Shown here: positions 1 through 12,199 of the stretch, one piece after another
How the letters are laid out: the number at the start of each line of letters is the position of its first letter
Position numbering within the stretch: the stretch's first letter is position 1
Origin: Oxyruncus cristatus
Lineage: Eukaryota; Chordata; Aves; Passeriformes; Cotingidae
Assembly: GCA_013399855.1 (NCBI GenBank)
Contig: VXAY01001211.1
Coordinates: 1-64,000, forward strand
Reading direction: 5' to 3'
Length of the DNA stretch: 64,000 nucleotides
Notes under the pieces: model-generated
Database searches by the model: none
What the model was told of the DNA's origin: nothing
The model's input: the letters and a program-made list of their open reading frames with translations, nothing else
Position numbers and translations under genes: made by a program

Positions 1-542
1 TATATATATGGAGATGATAATTGCATTTTATTAGACCTGGTTAGGTACAAAGGCTGACAGATATAATTACCTTCCTTCTTTTTAATATAGCCTCTTAAAA
101 TTACCATTTTACCTTGACTGGTCAGCCTTCACGTTCATCCTGCTTGAGGTTTAGGGATGGTGAGTAACCTCCCTCAGCTTTCATTGCATATAGATTTCTT
201 CACAATTCCAAGACTTAAAGCCTGTTGTTGACTGTTTTCCTCTGGGTGTACCATGATGGAAGCCCATGTAAGGAAGTAATTTCCTTGACTACGCAGTTCA
301 CTTCATAGAAGCATCTACAGAGGTCCCCCAGAAACAGTTGTTAGCAAGAATGAATGTCCAAAATGCTTAAGCTAAAAAAAAAAAAAGACAGGAAATGTTT
401 GTATTGGGTTTGTGTGGCAAGGTGTGGAGGCTATAGTGTGGCTTCTGTGAGAAGCTGCTGGAAGCTTTCCCTATGTCAGACAGACCTGCTGCTGGCCTAG
501 GCTGAGCCCATGAGCAATGGTAGCAACACACCTGGGACAACA

Positions 543-550
543 TATTTAAG
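543..550 (+). promoter_or_regulatory. TATA-like box of the LTR
   Basis: TATTTAAG lies about 150 bp inside the LTR start, where the U3 promoter would be expected. Whether it is still active cannot be judged from sequence. Confidence 0.4.
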
Positions 551-763
551 AAGAGGAAAAAATTACTGAGCAGAAGTAATTGCCAGAGAAGCCAGAGAAG
601 AGAGGATTGAGACAATGTGAGAGAAACAGCTCTGCAGACACCAGGATCAGTGGGGAAGGAATGGGAGGAGGCACTCCAGGTGCCAGAGCAGAGATTGGTC
701 TGCAGTCCATGATGCAGACCATGGTGAGGAAGCTGTTCCCCTGTGGACCTAAGGAGGTCCATA

Positions 764-1094
764 GGGGAGCAGAGATTCACCTAAAGACCCTGGAAAAACC
801 CCACGTAGGAGCAGGTGGATGCCTGATTTCATGGGAAGACGATGCTGGAGCAGGCTCTTGGCAGGACCTGTGACTCCATGGCGAGAGAAGTCCAAGCTGG
901 AGCAAGTTTCCTGGAAGGACTTGTGACTCCCCCAGGCGCCCACACTTGCAGGAGCCTGTTGCTGAAGGACTACACCCCTTGAAAGGGACTTACACTGGAG
1001 GAGTTTGTGAAGAATTGCAACCCATGGGAAGGGCTCAAGTTGGAGAAGTTCATGGAGGACTGTCTCCCATGGGAGAGACCCCACTGTGGAGCAG
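764..1094 (+). repeat. Degenerate ~45-bp tandem units inside the LTR
   Basis: Variants of TGGAGCAG begin at about 764, 806, 845, 897, 995, 1040 and 1086. Spacings are 42, 39, 52, 98, 45 and 46 bp, and 98 is close to two units. Several units also carry a CCATGG-like or CCCATGG block, for example near 1021 and 1067. The region therefore looks like an old tandem array that became part of the LTR. Confidence 0.6.
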
Positions 1095-1524
1095 GGTAAG
1101 GACTCCTCTCCCTGAGGAGGAAGCAGAAACAACCAGTGATGATCTCACCTGTCCTCATTCCCTGTCCCCCTGAACTGCTGGGAGGGAGGAGGTAGAGAAT
1201 AGAGAATTAAGCCTGAGAAGGAGGGAGGAGTGATGGGAAGGTATTTTAAAGATTTTGCTTACTTCTTATTATCCTGCTCCGATTTTGATTGGTAAAAAAC
1301 TCAGTTAATTTCCTCAAATCAAGGCCAGTTTGCCTATGACAGTATTTAGTGAGTGATCTCTCCCTGTCCTTATCACAAATCACAAGTCTTTTTTAATATG
1401 TTCTCTCCCCTGTCCTGCTGAGTAGGGGAGTGATAGAATGGCTTTTGTGGGCATCTGACATCCAGCCAAGGTCAAACACCACAATGTTGAAATACCTTTT
1501 CCTGAAAAATGCTTAAAGAAGATT

Positions 1525-1551
1525 GGGGGGTGGGAGGGGTGGGGGCAGGGG
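1525..1551 (+). other. G-quadruplex-type G-run
   Basis: Five G-runs of 6, 3, 4, 5 and 4 bases are separated by single-base or two-base loops. This satisfies the usual four-run G-quadruplex pattern on the + strand. It starts 41 bp past the LTR end. Confidence 0.7.
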
Positions 1552-3224
1552 TGGTGTAGAGAGATCAATGCATAAGAAAATGTCCATATACTAAGAAAGA
1601 ACTTATCTACCAGATGTCTACTTGTACTTGCAGCATGTGATTTCCATTCTGACTGTGACAAGTGGATTTAACAATCTGTGAACTAAAAAGCTGTAATAAA
1701 TTTCCACCTCTTTTCTATGAAACAATGTTTATTACCCGATTGACTTATTTCACTAAATCATATTGAGTCAGGTACCTGAAAGAGGATACAGCCCTGAATT
1801 TGTAGTTGATAAAAAGCTATTGTGAGAAGATAATTGCTTCTAATAAAGGAATAACAATTGCTCTTAATTTTAACTTGCTTCTAGTGGAGCAAGTTCATAT
1901 AAGACATCTAACTGTTTATTCTCTATGCTCTATTATTCACAATAGAGCACTAAATTTGTCAATAAATATTTGTCAATAAATTTTTGAATTTGTTGCTTTC
2001 CTGATGTAAATAAAGGAATGAGACTATAATATGATAAATTAATCAAAAGTACGAACAGCCAAATCATGAATTCATGGACATGTTTAATTTCATATTACGT
2101 TCACTCTTGCAGTATATTGTCCCAGATTCCAGTTCAACATTTAGGCCCCACCTGAACTCTGTGAGTTACTTGGGTTCATTGTATGCTAAATTAGGTGCCT
2201 AGTACAGTATCTGTCTGGGAAGGAGGTTCCAGTGACTGGAAATGGATTGTAAATTATTTTTCTGATATATTACAAATTATATGAGTAATGACTAACAGAA
2301 TACAAGCTTTTATCTTTGTGTTCGTTAAGCTTAGTTATTTTACACTCCTAAACTGACTTTTTTCTCTAATGAAAAATTATTTATATTTCAATAATTTCTT
2401 GCATTTTAAACACAGATTTGAGTGCTTATAGTTAGGGTTGTTTTTTTTTCCAAATTTAGAGACTTCTAAATATGAAAAATGATACTTTGGATTAGCAAGA
2501 AGATAATGAAACCACATAGTTTAATGAGTTCATGAAGTTCCCAGATTATGTATTGGCTAAAGAGTCTATGTCCAGTTTCCTCTTTATTCAGCTCACTTTC
2601 AAAAAAAGCATCTCTACCTGGTGGTTCTACACTTTTTTGTAAATCAGTTATTTGTAATTTTTGTGATATGTTTTCAGTCATCCATTATTAACACTGAAAT
2701 ATCAACACTAACTTCCCACTTTAACTGGAAAATAATTTAATATTAAAAATTTCTGAAATTAACTTAAGTCCATTAAACAGATAAAATAAGTCTGAACATT
2801 TGAATTCTGATTCTTAGAGGAATCTTAGAAAATGTCATATGGTTCCCTTGAAAAGAGAGCATAGCCACATTGAGAAAACATGAGACATTCTCTTCTGCTT
2901 ATTAAGAAATCCTTAACTTCCCAAGAGTTCATGAACCTCATAAAATGTGGTCATGTTCTTCTGTAACTGTAGAATTATCATAATTCAGTTGATGAAAAGC
3001 CTTTTTTATAAATTGGTCTTTCACATTAGATCTTTGAAACCCATGAAAAGATTTTACTGCGAATTGATGATGTTGTTTGGACATGAACCCTTCAGGGTTT
3101 ACTTCCATCCAGAGGAACATTTTAACTCTTCCTCCTTTCTCAAAAGTGTCACATCATCATGTGAAAAAACATCACAGTGGGTTACAGGGGTTGCATCAGG
3201 TTCCTGAAGAAGGACTTGAAAAGC
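1552..3224. other. AT-rich anonymous sequence
   Basis: I see no recognisable gene or repeat. Short open frames on both strands (for example 2466-2681 minus and 2947-3207 plus) have no motif I know. The part just left of 3225 may contain further decayed hAT transposon sequence, but I could not show it. Confidence 0.5.
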
Positions 3225-3612
3225 TCAGTGTGGAAATAACATGCTCTTGCAGGTGAATTCATTCTGCTGCATAAGTACAGCCAACATGGGAGACAGATGT
3301 GACAGCTTGGAGCAGAATGTTCCCTGGTGTATAATACAGTGATAAAATGTGGAACACTTATTATGATATTTGTTGTGAAATATGAGATTTTTTTTTTTCC
3401 CCAAAAGGCAATGAAGGAGCTCCCTTAGCTGCCTAAGTGATAAGTTTTTTCCAATATCACTAGACAATAAAACACTGGCAACTGCACAGTAAATATCCTC
3501 TCCAAGTATTTGTTTTACTGGAATTAACCCTTGCAACTTTTCAACAACCCCACTGCTGCTGAAGAACTGCACACAAATTGAATCCGACATAAGTTACTTC
3601 ATCAATCGAGGT
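3225..3612 (-). pseudogene. hAT-family (Charlie/ZBED-like) transposase fossil
   Basis: Read on the minus strand, this gives the middle of a hAT transposase, the enzyme of cut-and-paste DNA transposons. In order I see: a degraded DESTDVSDS-type block spread over two frames (DEVT, then MSDSICVQF) near 3575-3600; VVEKLQGLIPVK followed by GEDIY, matching the usual EELL.L.PLK..T.GEDI stretch; a KGAPS match to the conserved DGAPS motif in a shifted frame near 3411-3424; GKKKNLI; and finally CIIHQGTFCSKL, matching the conserved C.IHQE.LC.K block. The longest open stretch runs through 3225-3590 but needs at least two frame changes to follow the family, so it is not functional. It could also be a decayed copy of a host gene derived from such a transposase. 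Terminal inverted repeats were not found. Confidence 0.72.
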
Positions 3613-4309
3613 AAAAGAAAAGCAGTCTACTATGGAGAGATACATGTGTATGATTTATGTGTCTGTCCTATGTTCTCAGAGGGTAACTACAGCTGTGACT
3701 GTTGGTCAGAACTGAAAGAGGGACTCTTTTCAATTTTTTCTCAGATTGTATATTATGTCTAAATGAAATTTTTACTGTTTCAGTAATGTACTCCTCAGTG
3801 TTTCAAAACTGATGCATCTTTCTTTGCTAAAATGCAGAAAATACAGTTTAATACTTTTTCTTGAGCAACCCTCAGAAATGATCCAGATATTCTTGGCCAG
3901 CAACATATCAAGATTTCAATGCTTCCATCTTTCTCCCTTCTGATACGTCATTTAGAGTTTTAGTATAGCTGCCATATTTCTTAATGTACTTATGCTTCAA
4001 ATTGTCATATCTTAATAATGCAAATATTTCTGACCAGATTAAGAATTTTTCTTTAATTAGACAGGATATTGAATACTCATGAATGAACTGGTTGGTCTTG
4101 TGTGGCAGCTCTATGCTTCTTATTACCATTTCAATTCACAATCAAACCTTACAGACATGTGTCTAAGAGAAGCCAGGTGCACTCATGCACATACACAATG
4201 TAAATTTACTGTGTTTAATCTAAAAACCCTTCAGACTTACCCTTGAAATCTTTGCATTATCAATAATATATTGATAGCTGTGGTTTGTATTATACTGGCA
4301 TAGAGGGCC

Positions 4310-4370
4310 CTCAGGAACAACCAGGTCCTACCCTGGAGAGATGACTGCAAAACTCCTTTGCAGTCCTGAG
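4310..4370. repeat. Nested inverted repeats (possible hairpin)
   Basis: An inner 9-bp arm GACTGCAAA (4343-4351) pairs with TTTGCAGTC (4357-4365) across a 5-nt loop. An outer CTCAGGA (4310-4316) can pair with TCCTGAG (4364-4370), overlapping the inner arm by two bases. Only one of the two can form fully, so this may be chance. Confidence 0.35.
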
Positions 4371-5760
4371 ACAATTTACCACTTGCATGCCTAGGAATAG
4401 AAAGCAAAAATAATCCTTTCTCTAGTAGAAGTCCTTTAAAATAGTTCTTTGGAACTGATAAAAGCTGTGTTCATAAACATGGCCCAAACACTTGTAATAT
4501 ACTTTAATTAAAATGCATGTTTCTTTCACTATATGGCTATCTAATACTTTTAGAGATGTGTACAAATCTAATTTCAGTATCACAGAAGCCTTTTGAGGTG
4601 TGTATCATCAAAACCCTGTTACACTGTATTATTATTACTTATATTACAACAGCATGTGTTGTCAGAAGGTAGATCAGGGCCTGATTGTATCACGTGCTTT
4701 AGAAACACAATAACTGAGATAATGTCTTGACAGACAGATGGTTCAGCTATTCCCTGTATTAATCCCCTGTTCATCTCTATTGTGTTCATAGTTTTATTTC
4801 CATCTCAAAATATATATGAGAGAACTGGGGAAAATTGGAAAAGGACAAAGCAGATGTTGGATGGAGGTATGTCTTCCACTAACAGAAGAGCTAAACATGT
4901 TGGATGGACATACAGAGTGTCTTCCACTGATAGGAAAGCTTAACATATTAGAAAAAAAGACGTGGAAAGGAGATGTCTCATTTAATCTCTGACGTCTATG
5001 ATATTGAGATTTTGATTCTTCATGAGAGGTGGTTGTGCACAGGAACATTTAGGATGCTAAAAGCTGACGTGGGGTCAGGGACTTACTAGATGTATTCCCA
5101 GGGAAAAAAAAAACCTTGAAGGGTATAAAAACAAAGACATAAAATCACTGAACTAGAAAGCGTTGGAAACCAGGAGAATATTTTTGTGAAATGTTGCTAC
5201 AAGTTCCCTCTGTTCATTATTACTCTGCTGTAAGCACTGGTAAAGCTAAGATACTAAGATACTGGACTTTTGTTAAGACCTGTTATGGGATCTCACCTGT
5301 CTACAGATGATACAAGCATCCTTGGTGACTTGTTTAAACAGAATGCCTAACAAAAATAAATAAAATTAGTTGTGCTGAACCTTACTTTTAGCATTCCAAC
5401 ACTTAGCAAGACCTTAAACATATGCTTGGTGTTAAACACATGATCATGCTGTTAAAATGAAGAGAGATTCACCAAAGTGGTTTATAGCAGTGAAAGGACT
5501 TGTCTGAAGAAAAGTCAGTAGAAACAATTTAAAGAAAAATGCTTATTGATTATAATTTTTAAAATGGTGTGTAGCAATCCAAACAAGTTGCCATGAAGTA
5601 AGCCAGGGGATTTACTCCATGACAATAACCTTGAGCAGGCTCTCGCTTTCTCTGCAGGACAAGAGATGACAGCTTATTGTAGGATAAAAATTGTGCTTGC
5701 AGGGAACTGCTACTCACAGAGCAGCTGATGTACTTATAAATCCACACCCTACTTCACCTC

Positions 5761-5790
5761 ATGATAATTTATGATAACTTATGATAACAG
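5761..5790 (+). repeat. Three-copy 10-bp tandem repeat
   Basis: Units ATGATAATTT, ATGATAACTT and ATGATAACAG follow head to tail. Confidence 0.7.
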
Positions 5791-6967
5791 TGCAAGCTTA
5801 GAGACAGCTTCCCCATCATTAGTGAGGAAAACAATGGATTGTGTTATCCTGAAAACTTTTGAGGAATCTTTATGAATTTGCTACCTATCCTGCAGACTGA
5901 CGTATTACTTACTCCTCTACTATATATTTCCCAATCTGAAATGAAGAGGAAGCAATCTGAATTTATGTCCTGATAAAATGCACAGATTTTGGGAAACACC
6001 CTGAATAAATCATGAGAGGTTTTCAGATTACATTTTATGCTGACCCATCTACTGTAATGTTTGATTGCTGTAATCGCAGTTCATTCAGTATTCCTGACAA
6101 TCTAAAGAAAGAAAAGCCATAAAAGTCCTGGGACCAGTATAATCCTTTTCCCACTCTGAAATAAAAGTGTTAAAGTAATAACTAAACCAGTTAATAGATA
6201 AACCTTTTGTAATAAAGGTAATAAGTAAAACTAAACTACAAAGTGTAATTTCTTGTTTCCAAGAAAAACATGCTACATGCATTGCGTGTCCCATAAAGGA
6301 TCTTAGTAGAAAAATCTTAATTTGACTGTGGGCAAACTAATTGTCTATTATTTTAGCTTGGGCCTGTTTTGCTTTAAAAATCAGATACTGATTTTTGAAG
6401 GAATAGAGCTAGTAATTTTCTCTGAGAACACAGAGTTCCCATTGACAGTGGTTATTAAAAAGATTTAATGAAATCATCAGGACTTGTTTGAAACTGGCCT
6501 AGGTACGCTTTTATACTCAATCTGCACATCAATATTAATTTTTTAACACAGATGGAGGTTTTATTGGTACCCAAGGAAGAAAGTAGAAAAAACAGTTTAC
6601 TGGAATTTCAAATTACAAGCAAAGAAAAAAACTGATGGAGGTGAGTGTGAAATTAGACCTATAAAGCACTATGAAAAATAGAATATGGTAGAAAGATATA
6701 CAAATTAAAGGGGATACTGGCAAACAACTGTGACTAGTTTACCTTCCATCTAAGCAAAATGTATTATAATGACACCCATCTTCTTTGTCATGTTAAAGGT
6801 CTGCAAGTCAAATCATTATAGACCCTCCTTTTAAGGTTTAATTATGTCTTCCTTACATCTGATATCAAAATTAACCCTGTATAATTTCGGATATTTGTGG
6901 AAAAACTGTTTTAACATAAAATCTCATAGAAAGACCTCAGGTCTCATCCATCTCCGGCTCAGGTCCC

Positions 6968-6997
6968 ATATATATCTATATATATTTTTTTTTTTTA
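6968..6997. repeat. (TA)n / poly-T low-complexity tract
   Basis: An alternating TA run with one C interruption passes straight into a T homopolymer. Confidence 0.85.
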
Positions 6998-7939
6998 AAT
7001 TCTCCTCTCACCAGTGAGATTTCATTGCCTGGCTTTTTGTTATGGTAAATTCTCCTGAAACCTCAGAGTAAAAAATGTCCTTGAAAATTGCTAGTACCTT
7101 TTCTGGTTCCAGGCAAAGGCATCTTTTCATATTAAAAAAGTAGCTTGAAAAGTGCAAGCGCTGTGTACAAATGAGGTAGTAAATAACATGCATCACTTGA
7201 TTTGCAAATTCTGGGTTAGTGGCAACAAATAAATTTAGGGCTTTTGTAGTGGTACAAACTCAAAGCCCATTCATGGGAAATGAAAGCTGTTTAAGGTATA
7301 ATTCCTACTTAAGTCAGCTGAAGCCTATTTAAATACTGTATGAGTTTCATTGGTATTTATTTATTGAATGCTATACCTGGGCATCTCATAAACTTTTTTT
7401 AGCTTAGAATACTATAACACTGTAGTACTATGCCCATTTTATAGGTAAGAAAGTGAGAAACAGAGTTTAAACTCCAAGTTCTCAGAAGGCTCTTAGATAC
7501 TTGTATCCCATTTAGTCATCTTCATTCCTCTGAAAGAAACACTGAAAGTTTTAAAAGTTGGTTAAGCTAAAAATTCAGATTAACCTTAGTAGGAATAGAT
7601 CTGAATATCTTGGAAGATCTAGGTCTAAAGACCTAGCTATGTGTTTTCAGGAGGAGTGAGAGTATAAAATTGTCATCACATTAAACTGTCTTTCCCTGCT
7701 AATTAAAAAATTATTTAAATTAATGCCTTTCCAGAGATGTAAAGAAGGATCAAGACTGATTTCACCCATCTAGGTATATAGAATTGTTAACGTGTTGAAT
7801 CATTGATGTGAAAAAAATTATAATCTAAATATAAATAAATTAAAGTATGCTTGGGCACCAGAAGTCTTTGAATGTGGGTGATCTCATTTTAACCAATTTT
7901 CATTGTAGGTACCAAGCTAAGGGTAGATGGTGCTTTCTG

Positions 7940-8365
7940 CTATGGACTAAATGTCAGTTGTATAGGAGTCACCAAAGCTAAAAGTAAATGTATCACCACA
8001 AGGACAAGAAATACATTGAGGGTGACAAGAAAGACTCCGCTGATGGCAAGCATCAATAGTATCACAGGACACTCTTTGTTATGTCTTGGAAATTTTTTTT
8101 TTAAAAAGAGAAAGAATACAAAACTTAGGTAGAGGAAAAAACCAAAACCCACACCAATGGAAGAGAAAAGCGTAAGTAAACAGTAATTGTTGTGTTGTGT
8201 GTACATGAAATTTTTGAGACAAATATGATTTCTTGATCCAAAACCAATTTCCACAATTTCCCTGTTCTCAGTAGAAGACTGAGAACAAAACACCCAGGAG
8301 GTTTGTAAAGTACTCATGAAGGACAGGCAGCACACAATCTCACCTGCATCACCTACCCAGCTCAA
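7940..8365 (-). other. Unassigned open frame with two hydrophobic segments
   Basis: This 141-codon open frame reads on the minus strand. It has a long hydrophobic run (about residues 63-90, beginning CLLTLFSSIGVGFG), a basic stretch KKKFPRHNKE, then a second hydrophobic run (from about residue 101, CPVILLMLAISGVFL onwards). That topology would suit an exon of a four-span membrane protein, but I recognise no family. A polypyrimidine stretch ending TTTGTTCTCAG about 70-85 bp into the frame could be a splice acceptor. Against it: the hydrophobic parts come partly from T-rich DNA, the first methionine is not required, and open frames of this length are expected by chance in 64 kb. It ends next to a CR1 fragment, which it does not overlap. 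Confidence 0.2.
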
Positions 8366-8380
8366 GATGTCAGATACATA

Positions 8381-8536
8381 TCTTTATGCCCCATCCCTGG
8401 AAATGTTAAAGACCAGGTTGGATGGGACTGTGAGCAACCTGGTCTAGTGGAAGGTATCCCTGCCCATGGCAGGGGTGTTGGAACTGGATGATTTTTAAGG
8501 TCCCTTCTAACCCAAACCTTACCATGATTCAGTGAA
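8381..8536 (+). mobile_element. CR1 LINE, 5'-truncated 3' end
   Basis: The + strand carries the last ~155 bp of CR1: the block GCCCCATCCCTGGAAATGTT, then a sequence for 'caacctggtctagtggaagg', then the GCCCATGGCAGGGG stretch and a final GGTCCCTTCTAACCCAAACC with a decayed ATGATTC tail. CR1 is a non-LTR retrotransposon that is commonly 5'-truncated on insertion. No coding part remains. Confidence 0.93.
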
Positions 8537-11500
8537 CATGTAAAAGCAAATACATAAAGCTCACACTTGCATATTTGTGTCTTCTCATGTGAAAAACCAA
8601 ATCTGTCATCACTGGGAGCCAAAAAATACCTGTTTAGGAAAAAAATATGAGGCAGCAAATATCATTGCCTTTAGTGGAAATGATATCATGTTTACAAAAT
8701 CTACAGATTTCAACTGCTTGTACAAGATTAGGAAAAACAGGAAAAAGCAAAAAGGAAAACAGGAGAAGCACCTGTAACTAGAGCTCACATAGACAGCAGG
8801 AGCCTACAGCAGCAGATTATTTGCAGCAGCTGAATGATTCTTGATGTATGTCTGCAATGGCAGAGTCCTGGAAAGCCAGGTTAAAGGGTTTGGTGAAATT
8901 ACATGGCATTTTCTTTCTCCGCCTTTCCTGTCTTCCCACTCCTTCAATATTGTGTATGTAATCAAGAAACAGGATCCAGGGTGTAAGTCTGTTTTTGAGA
9001 ATATTTTGTCTTGGGTTCATTGTATCAATGAGATCGGAGAACCAGCTATACAGTAAAAGACTCCATCATTGATATACAACTCTCAGTGTCTTCTCTCACA
9101 AGAGTTCTCTAATTAATATTGTATTTAAAATCAAAACACTTTTAAGGATTTAATTAACACAGAGTACTGACATTTTTAGTTTAAGTTGAGGCTGTTTCAT
9201 CAATAAATACTTTCATCATTTTTTCTTCTTTCTCCTTTTTGGCACTTATTACTTGACAGTAAAATGGTTTGCTATTCCAATTCAACAAACAGAAAATATA
9301 GACGGTGATGCTTCAGATGCCCCTCTAAATATTTTTCTATTTAAGGAAAACACATCATATTCTGGGATCAAATATTTTACTTGCTTTCAACTAATTTTCT
9401 GATTGTCTTTGCAAAACAGAAGTACGTCCTTCTAGATTATCCTGCCTTTTCAAAGTTGCTCTTGCATTTGTTTTCTAGTTTTGCAGAGAAAAGCTTTAGG
9501 TCTACCATTTTTAATCCAAATTCTACAACCCTTAGTGATCATTAAGATTACAAAATAGAGAAGATCCTTCATATCAAAGGAAGGTGAATAAGGATATTTC
9601 AATTGTTGTCTAGCAGGCACTGTGAATCAACCTTCATTTCTCCATCATTCTTTAAAAGGGGGGAAAAAATTTTACTAGCTCTTTCTGTTTTCTAAGCAAG
9701 CTTTTCAGTATGTCATTAATATCGAGTCAGATTTTTCTTAACAAATATTTCTGCATTTCCATTAAGTGATGCTGCTTTCAGTTCTAATATCTTCTGTGAG
9801 TCTGTCTAGTCATCCATCTCAGCACACAGTACCAAGCTCTCCATCACAACTGACACCTTCCTTCTCTTCCCCAAGAGCTTTTCATTCTGAACTGCAACAT
9901 ATTCTGCTTGCTTTTTGCAGGCTACCATTGTCCAGTCGCTTCCATGGCTGCCATCTCCCTGGATGCTTTCTTTCTGCCTTTGCATTTCTTTCCTTTATAC
10001 ATAAACTGGACACTGGTCCTCTTGGTCAGTCTGCTTCTGCTTATTACTTTGCCTTTGACCTTTTGTTTGACCGTATTTGTTCTGAACCAATGATTGTCAT
10101 TGTTGGAAGCTTTTATCCCAGACAGTATTGGTGTCCTTACTATTAAAATGCATTTCTCCAGGGTGAAATCTTCCTCTCAGAACTCTCCAGTCATGTAGGG
10201 TCAGACATCCCACAGCCCATCCTGTCAATTAATAGACAATCTCTAATGTTTCCAAATTTGCATGTAGATGCTGGAGTTTAAATTTCCTTCATTTGCATTT
10301 AGTACTGGAATAAAAAAGATCCACAATATATCTCTTTGAAATCTCATACTGTCACCCATAAGAGACACTGGACACCTCTCATCACTGTTCCATGAATTTT
10401 GCCATTTTTGCAAATGGTACCATCCCATTCACTCCCTTTACCTAGTGTTCATTGCTATTGAAGATCCATTTTAAAAAATGTTTTGGGCTGCTTTTTTTCA
10501 TTTGTTCTCACTGACCTCCTGCAAGTTTCCTGAAATTGTCTGATGTCACTGCACTTTATGAATTCTATGGCAGGGTAATAATAAAGCACCATGTTTTTAA
10601 TCATGTTCTGGTGATTTATTAAACAAATAATTAAGACATTCACTCTCTCCACTGTGTACAAAAACCATGCACATACCAGAAAACTCTCCTTTTGCAATCT
10701 CTGGTCCCACCCCACCTTTCATTCAGATGATTGCATTGAGACAAATGATACAATGAAGCATTTCACACAAAGAGTTAGTCCTGCATCCCAATAGTTGCTG
10801 TTATTAGGAAATCATTCAATTCCGAATTTCATTTTGGTCAGTGTCATCTCATTACAGTCAATGGCATCCCACATTGCTAGTAAATTATTCTGTCACTCTT
10901 AATTTCAAGGACATTTCAGTTTTGTTATTTAGGATATGTGTGCAGCAGTGTGTTACTGCTGTGGAGTTTTCTCAAGCTAGTAACAGGGAGCAGTCCAAAT
11001 GTCTTCATATAACACCCTGACCCAAGTATCATCCCTGATATATTCATGACACTCCCATGCAAGCTAAACATTGTAGAAATGAAACAATCAATATTTAGTC
11101 TGTAAATCTAGCCAGTTTTACAGGCTTGCAATTCTGTGATTTATCTTCTTTCTGTGCAATTTTAGCACACAGTCATACTGATGTGGGCTGAGACATTGAG
11201 AGTAATGTATAATGGGAGATTGATTTGGGGTTTTTGAGACCTTGGTTTCAATCTGAACTTTGGCGGGATGATAATATTTTTTTCCATTGTGAATCTGAAT
11301 GGTTCTTTATGTTTATGAGCTTTACATTTCATGCAAACTCCATGTAATAAACACAAATCACAGGCACTACGACCTAAACTAAAAAAACAGACTTTACACG
11401 TCCCCTGCATTCCTGTACCTCTAATAAAATTTTTCTTGCCAGTCTAGCAGGGACTTGAAAGGGCGGTTTTTTGTTTGTTTTCATTTTTTGTTTTGTTTCG

Positions 11501-12199
11501 TTTTAACTGGATATTATTATCTTGTCTCATAGAATATTTCCATGAATGAATAAATACATAGTAAAAATTTTGGACATAAATTTTTTTAGAAGTGTTATTC
11601 TCAAATGGCCAGAAATATTCTTCTTCTGAAGTCTCATCAGGGCATGAAACTTTGGTGCTTAAGAGCTAAAGAGGTTTATGAAGAAAATCTGGTTATTTTT
11701 ATGAGTCTGCCACATTGCTAAAACTGTCAGATTACCTTTTATAAGTGTGTACTAGTTAGAAGACAGTTTTATTAGCATGTTCCTTTTAGAGTCCCCATTT
11801 TGGTTCAACTTGACAAGAAAGTAAGCCTTCGTAACATACATGTATGGCATTAAAGAAAACTGGACCACAAAAGGAGTATGGCAAAATGATTCACACTTAC
11901 TTTCGTTGTTTCCTTTAGCACAGTGATTATTCAGATTAATCCATGTGTCATCTTTATCATCCCCTTACTGTTAAGAAACCATCCTACAGCCTGTCCTCAG
12001 GGAGCATTTGGCACTTCTTTTGTGAAATTCTCAGGTTTATGGAAAGAGGTTTTGCCTATATTTTATGCCCATTGACAAGTAATTATTTTTTTCCTTACTT
12101 ACAAAACCAGTACAACTGAAGAATTATTTCAAGACTATGTGACTATGGTCCTGTTTGGAAGGAGGAGGGCTAGAAATGAAATTCAACCTTCACTAACTT
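8537..12199. other. AT-rich anonymous sequence
   Basis: No gene or interspersed repeat is recognised. Open frames at 9766-10146 (+, Ser/Phe-rich, 126 codons) and 11162-11410 (-, with a cluster of Cys residues) have no known motif and are probably chance. A T/G-rich tract lies at 11466-11505. Confidence 0.5.
11466..11505. repeat. T/G-rich low-complexity tract (GTTT-like)
   Basis: Degenerate GTTT/GTTTT repeats, nearly all T and G on the + strand. Confidence 0.85.

Larger units (their letters stand above)
396..1483 (+). mobile_element. Solo LTR of an endogenous retrovirus, near full length
   Basis: This GC-richer block of about 1.09 kb stands out from its AT-rich flanks. It begins TG and ends CA (last bases CCACA). 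It has a TATA-like TATTTAAG at 543-550 and, in its middle, at least seven degenerate copies of a TGGAGCAG-type motif spaced roughly 45 bp apart. I recognise the overall layout as a common avian LTR family, from memory only. No internal retroviral coding region follows, so it is a solo LTR. The polyadenylation signal expected near 1290 is degraded: I read TAAAAAA where I recall AATAAA. No clear target-site duplication is visible, because the flanks GGAAA and ATGTT differ, which fits an old insertion. A truncated copy of the same family lies at 60671-60797 in the opposite orientation. Open frames inside it on either strand have no recognisable protein and are treated as chance. Confidence 0.75.
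3616..7939. other. AT-rich anonymous sequence
   Basis: No gene or interspersed repeat is recognised. It holds a possible hairpin at 4310-4370, a three-copy 10-bp tandem repeat at 5761-5790 and a TA/T-rich tract at 6968-6997. Open frames are all under about 90 codons and unrecognised. Confidence 0.5.

Noticed and set aside
367..1173. Several open frames on both strands in the LTR
   Set aside because: The region is a GC-richer, stop-poor LTR; no retroviral or host protein motif is present.
2938..3207. Continuation of the hAT transposase left of 3225
   Set aside because: A weak FYEVHELL...FLNKQ-like similarity near 2900-2950 is too short, and the intervening 250 bp do not match.
9766..10146. 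126-codon Ser/Phe-rich open frame
   Set aside because: Composition follows T/C-rich DNA, no motif is seen, and the length is expected by chance.
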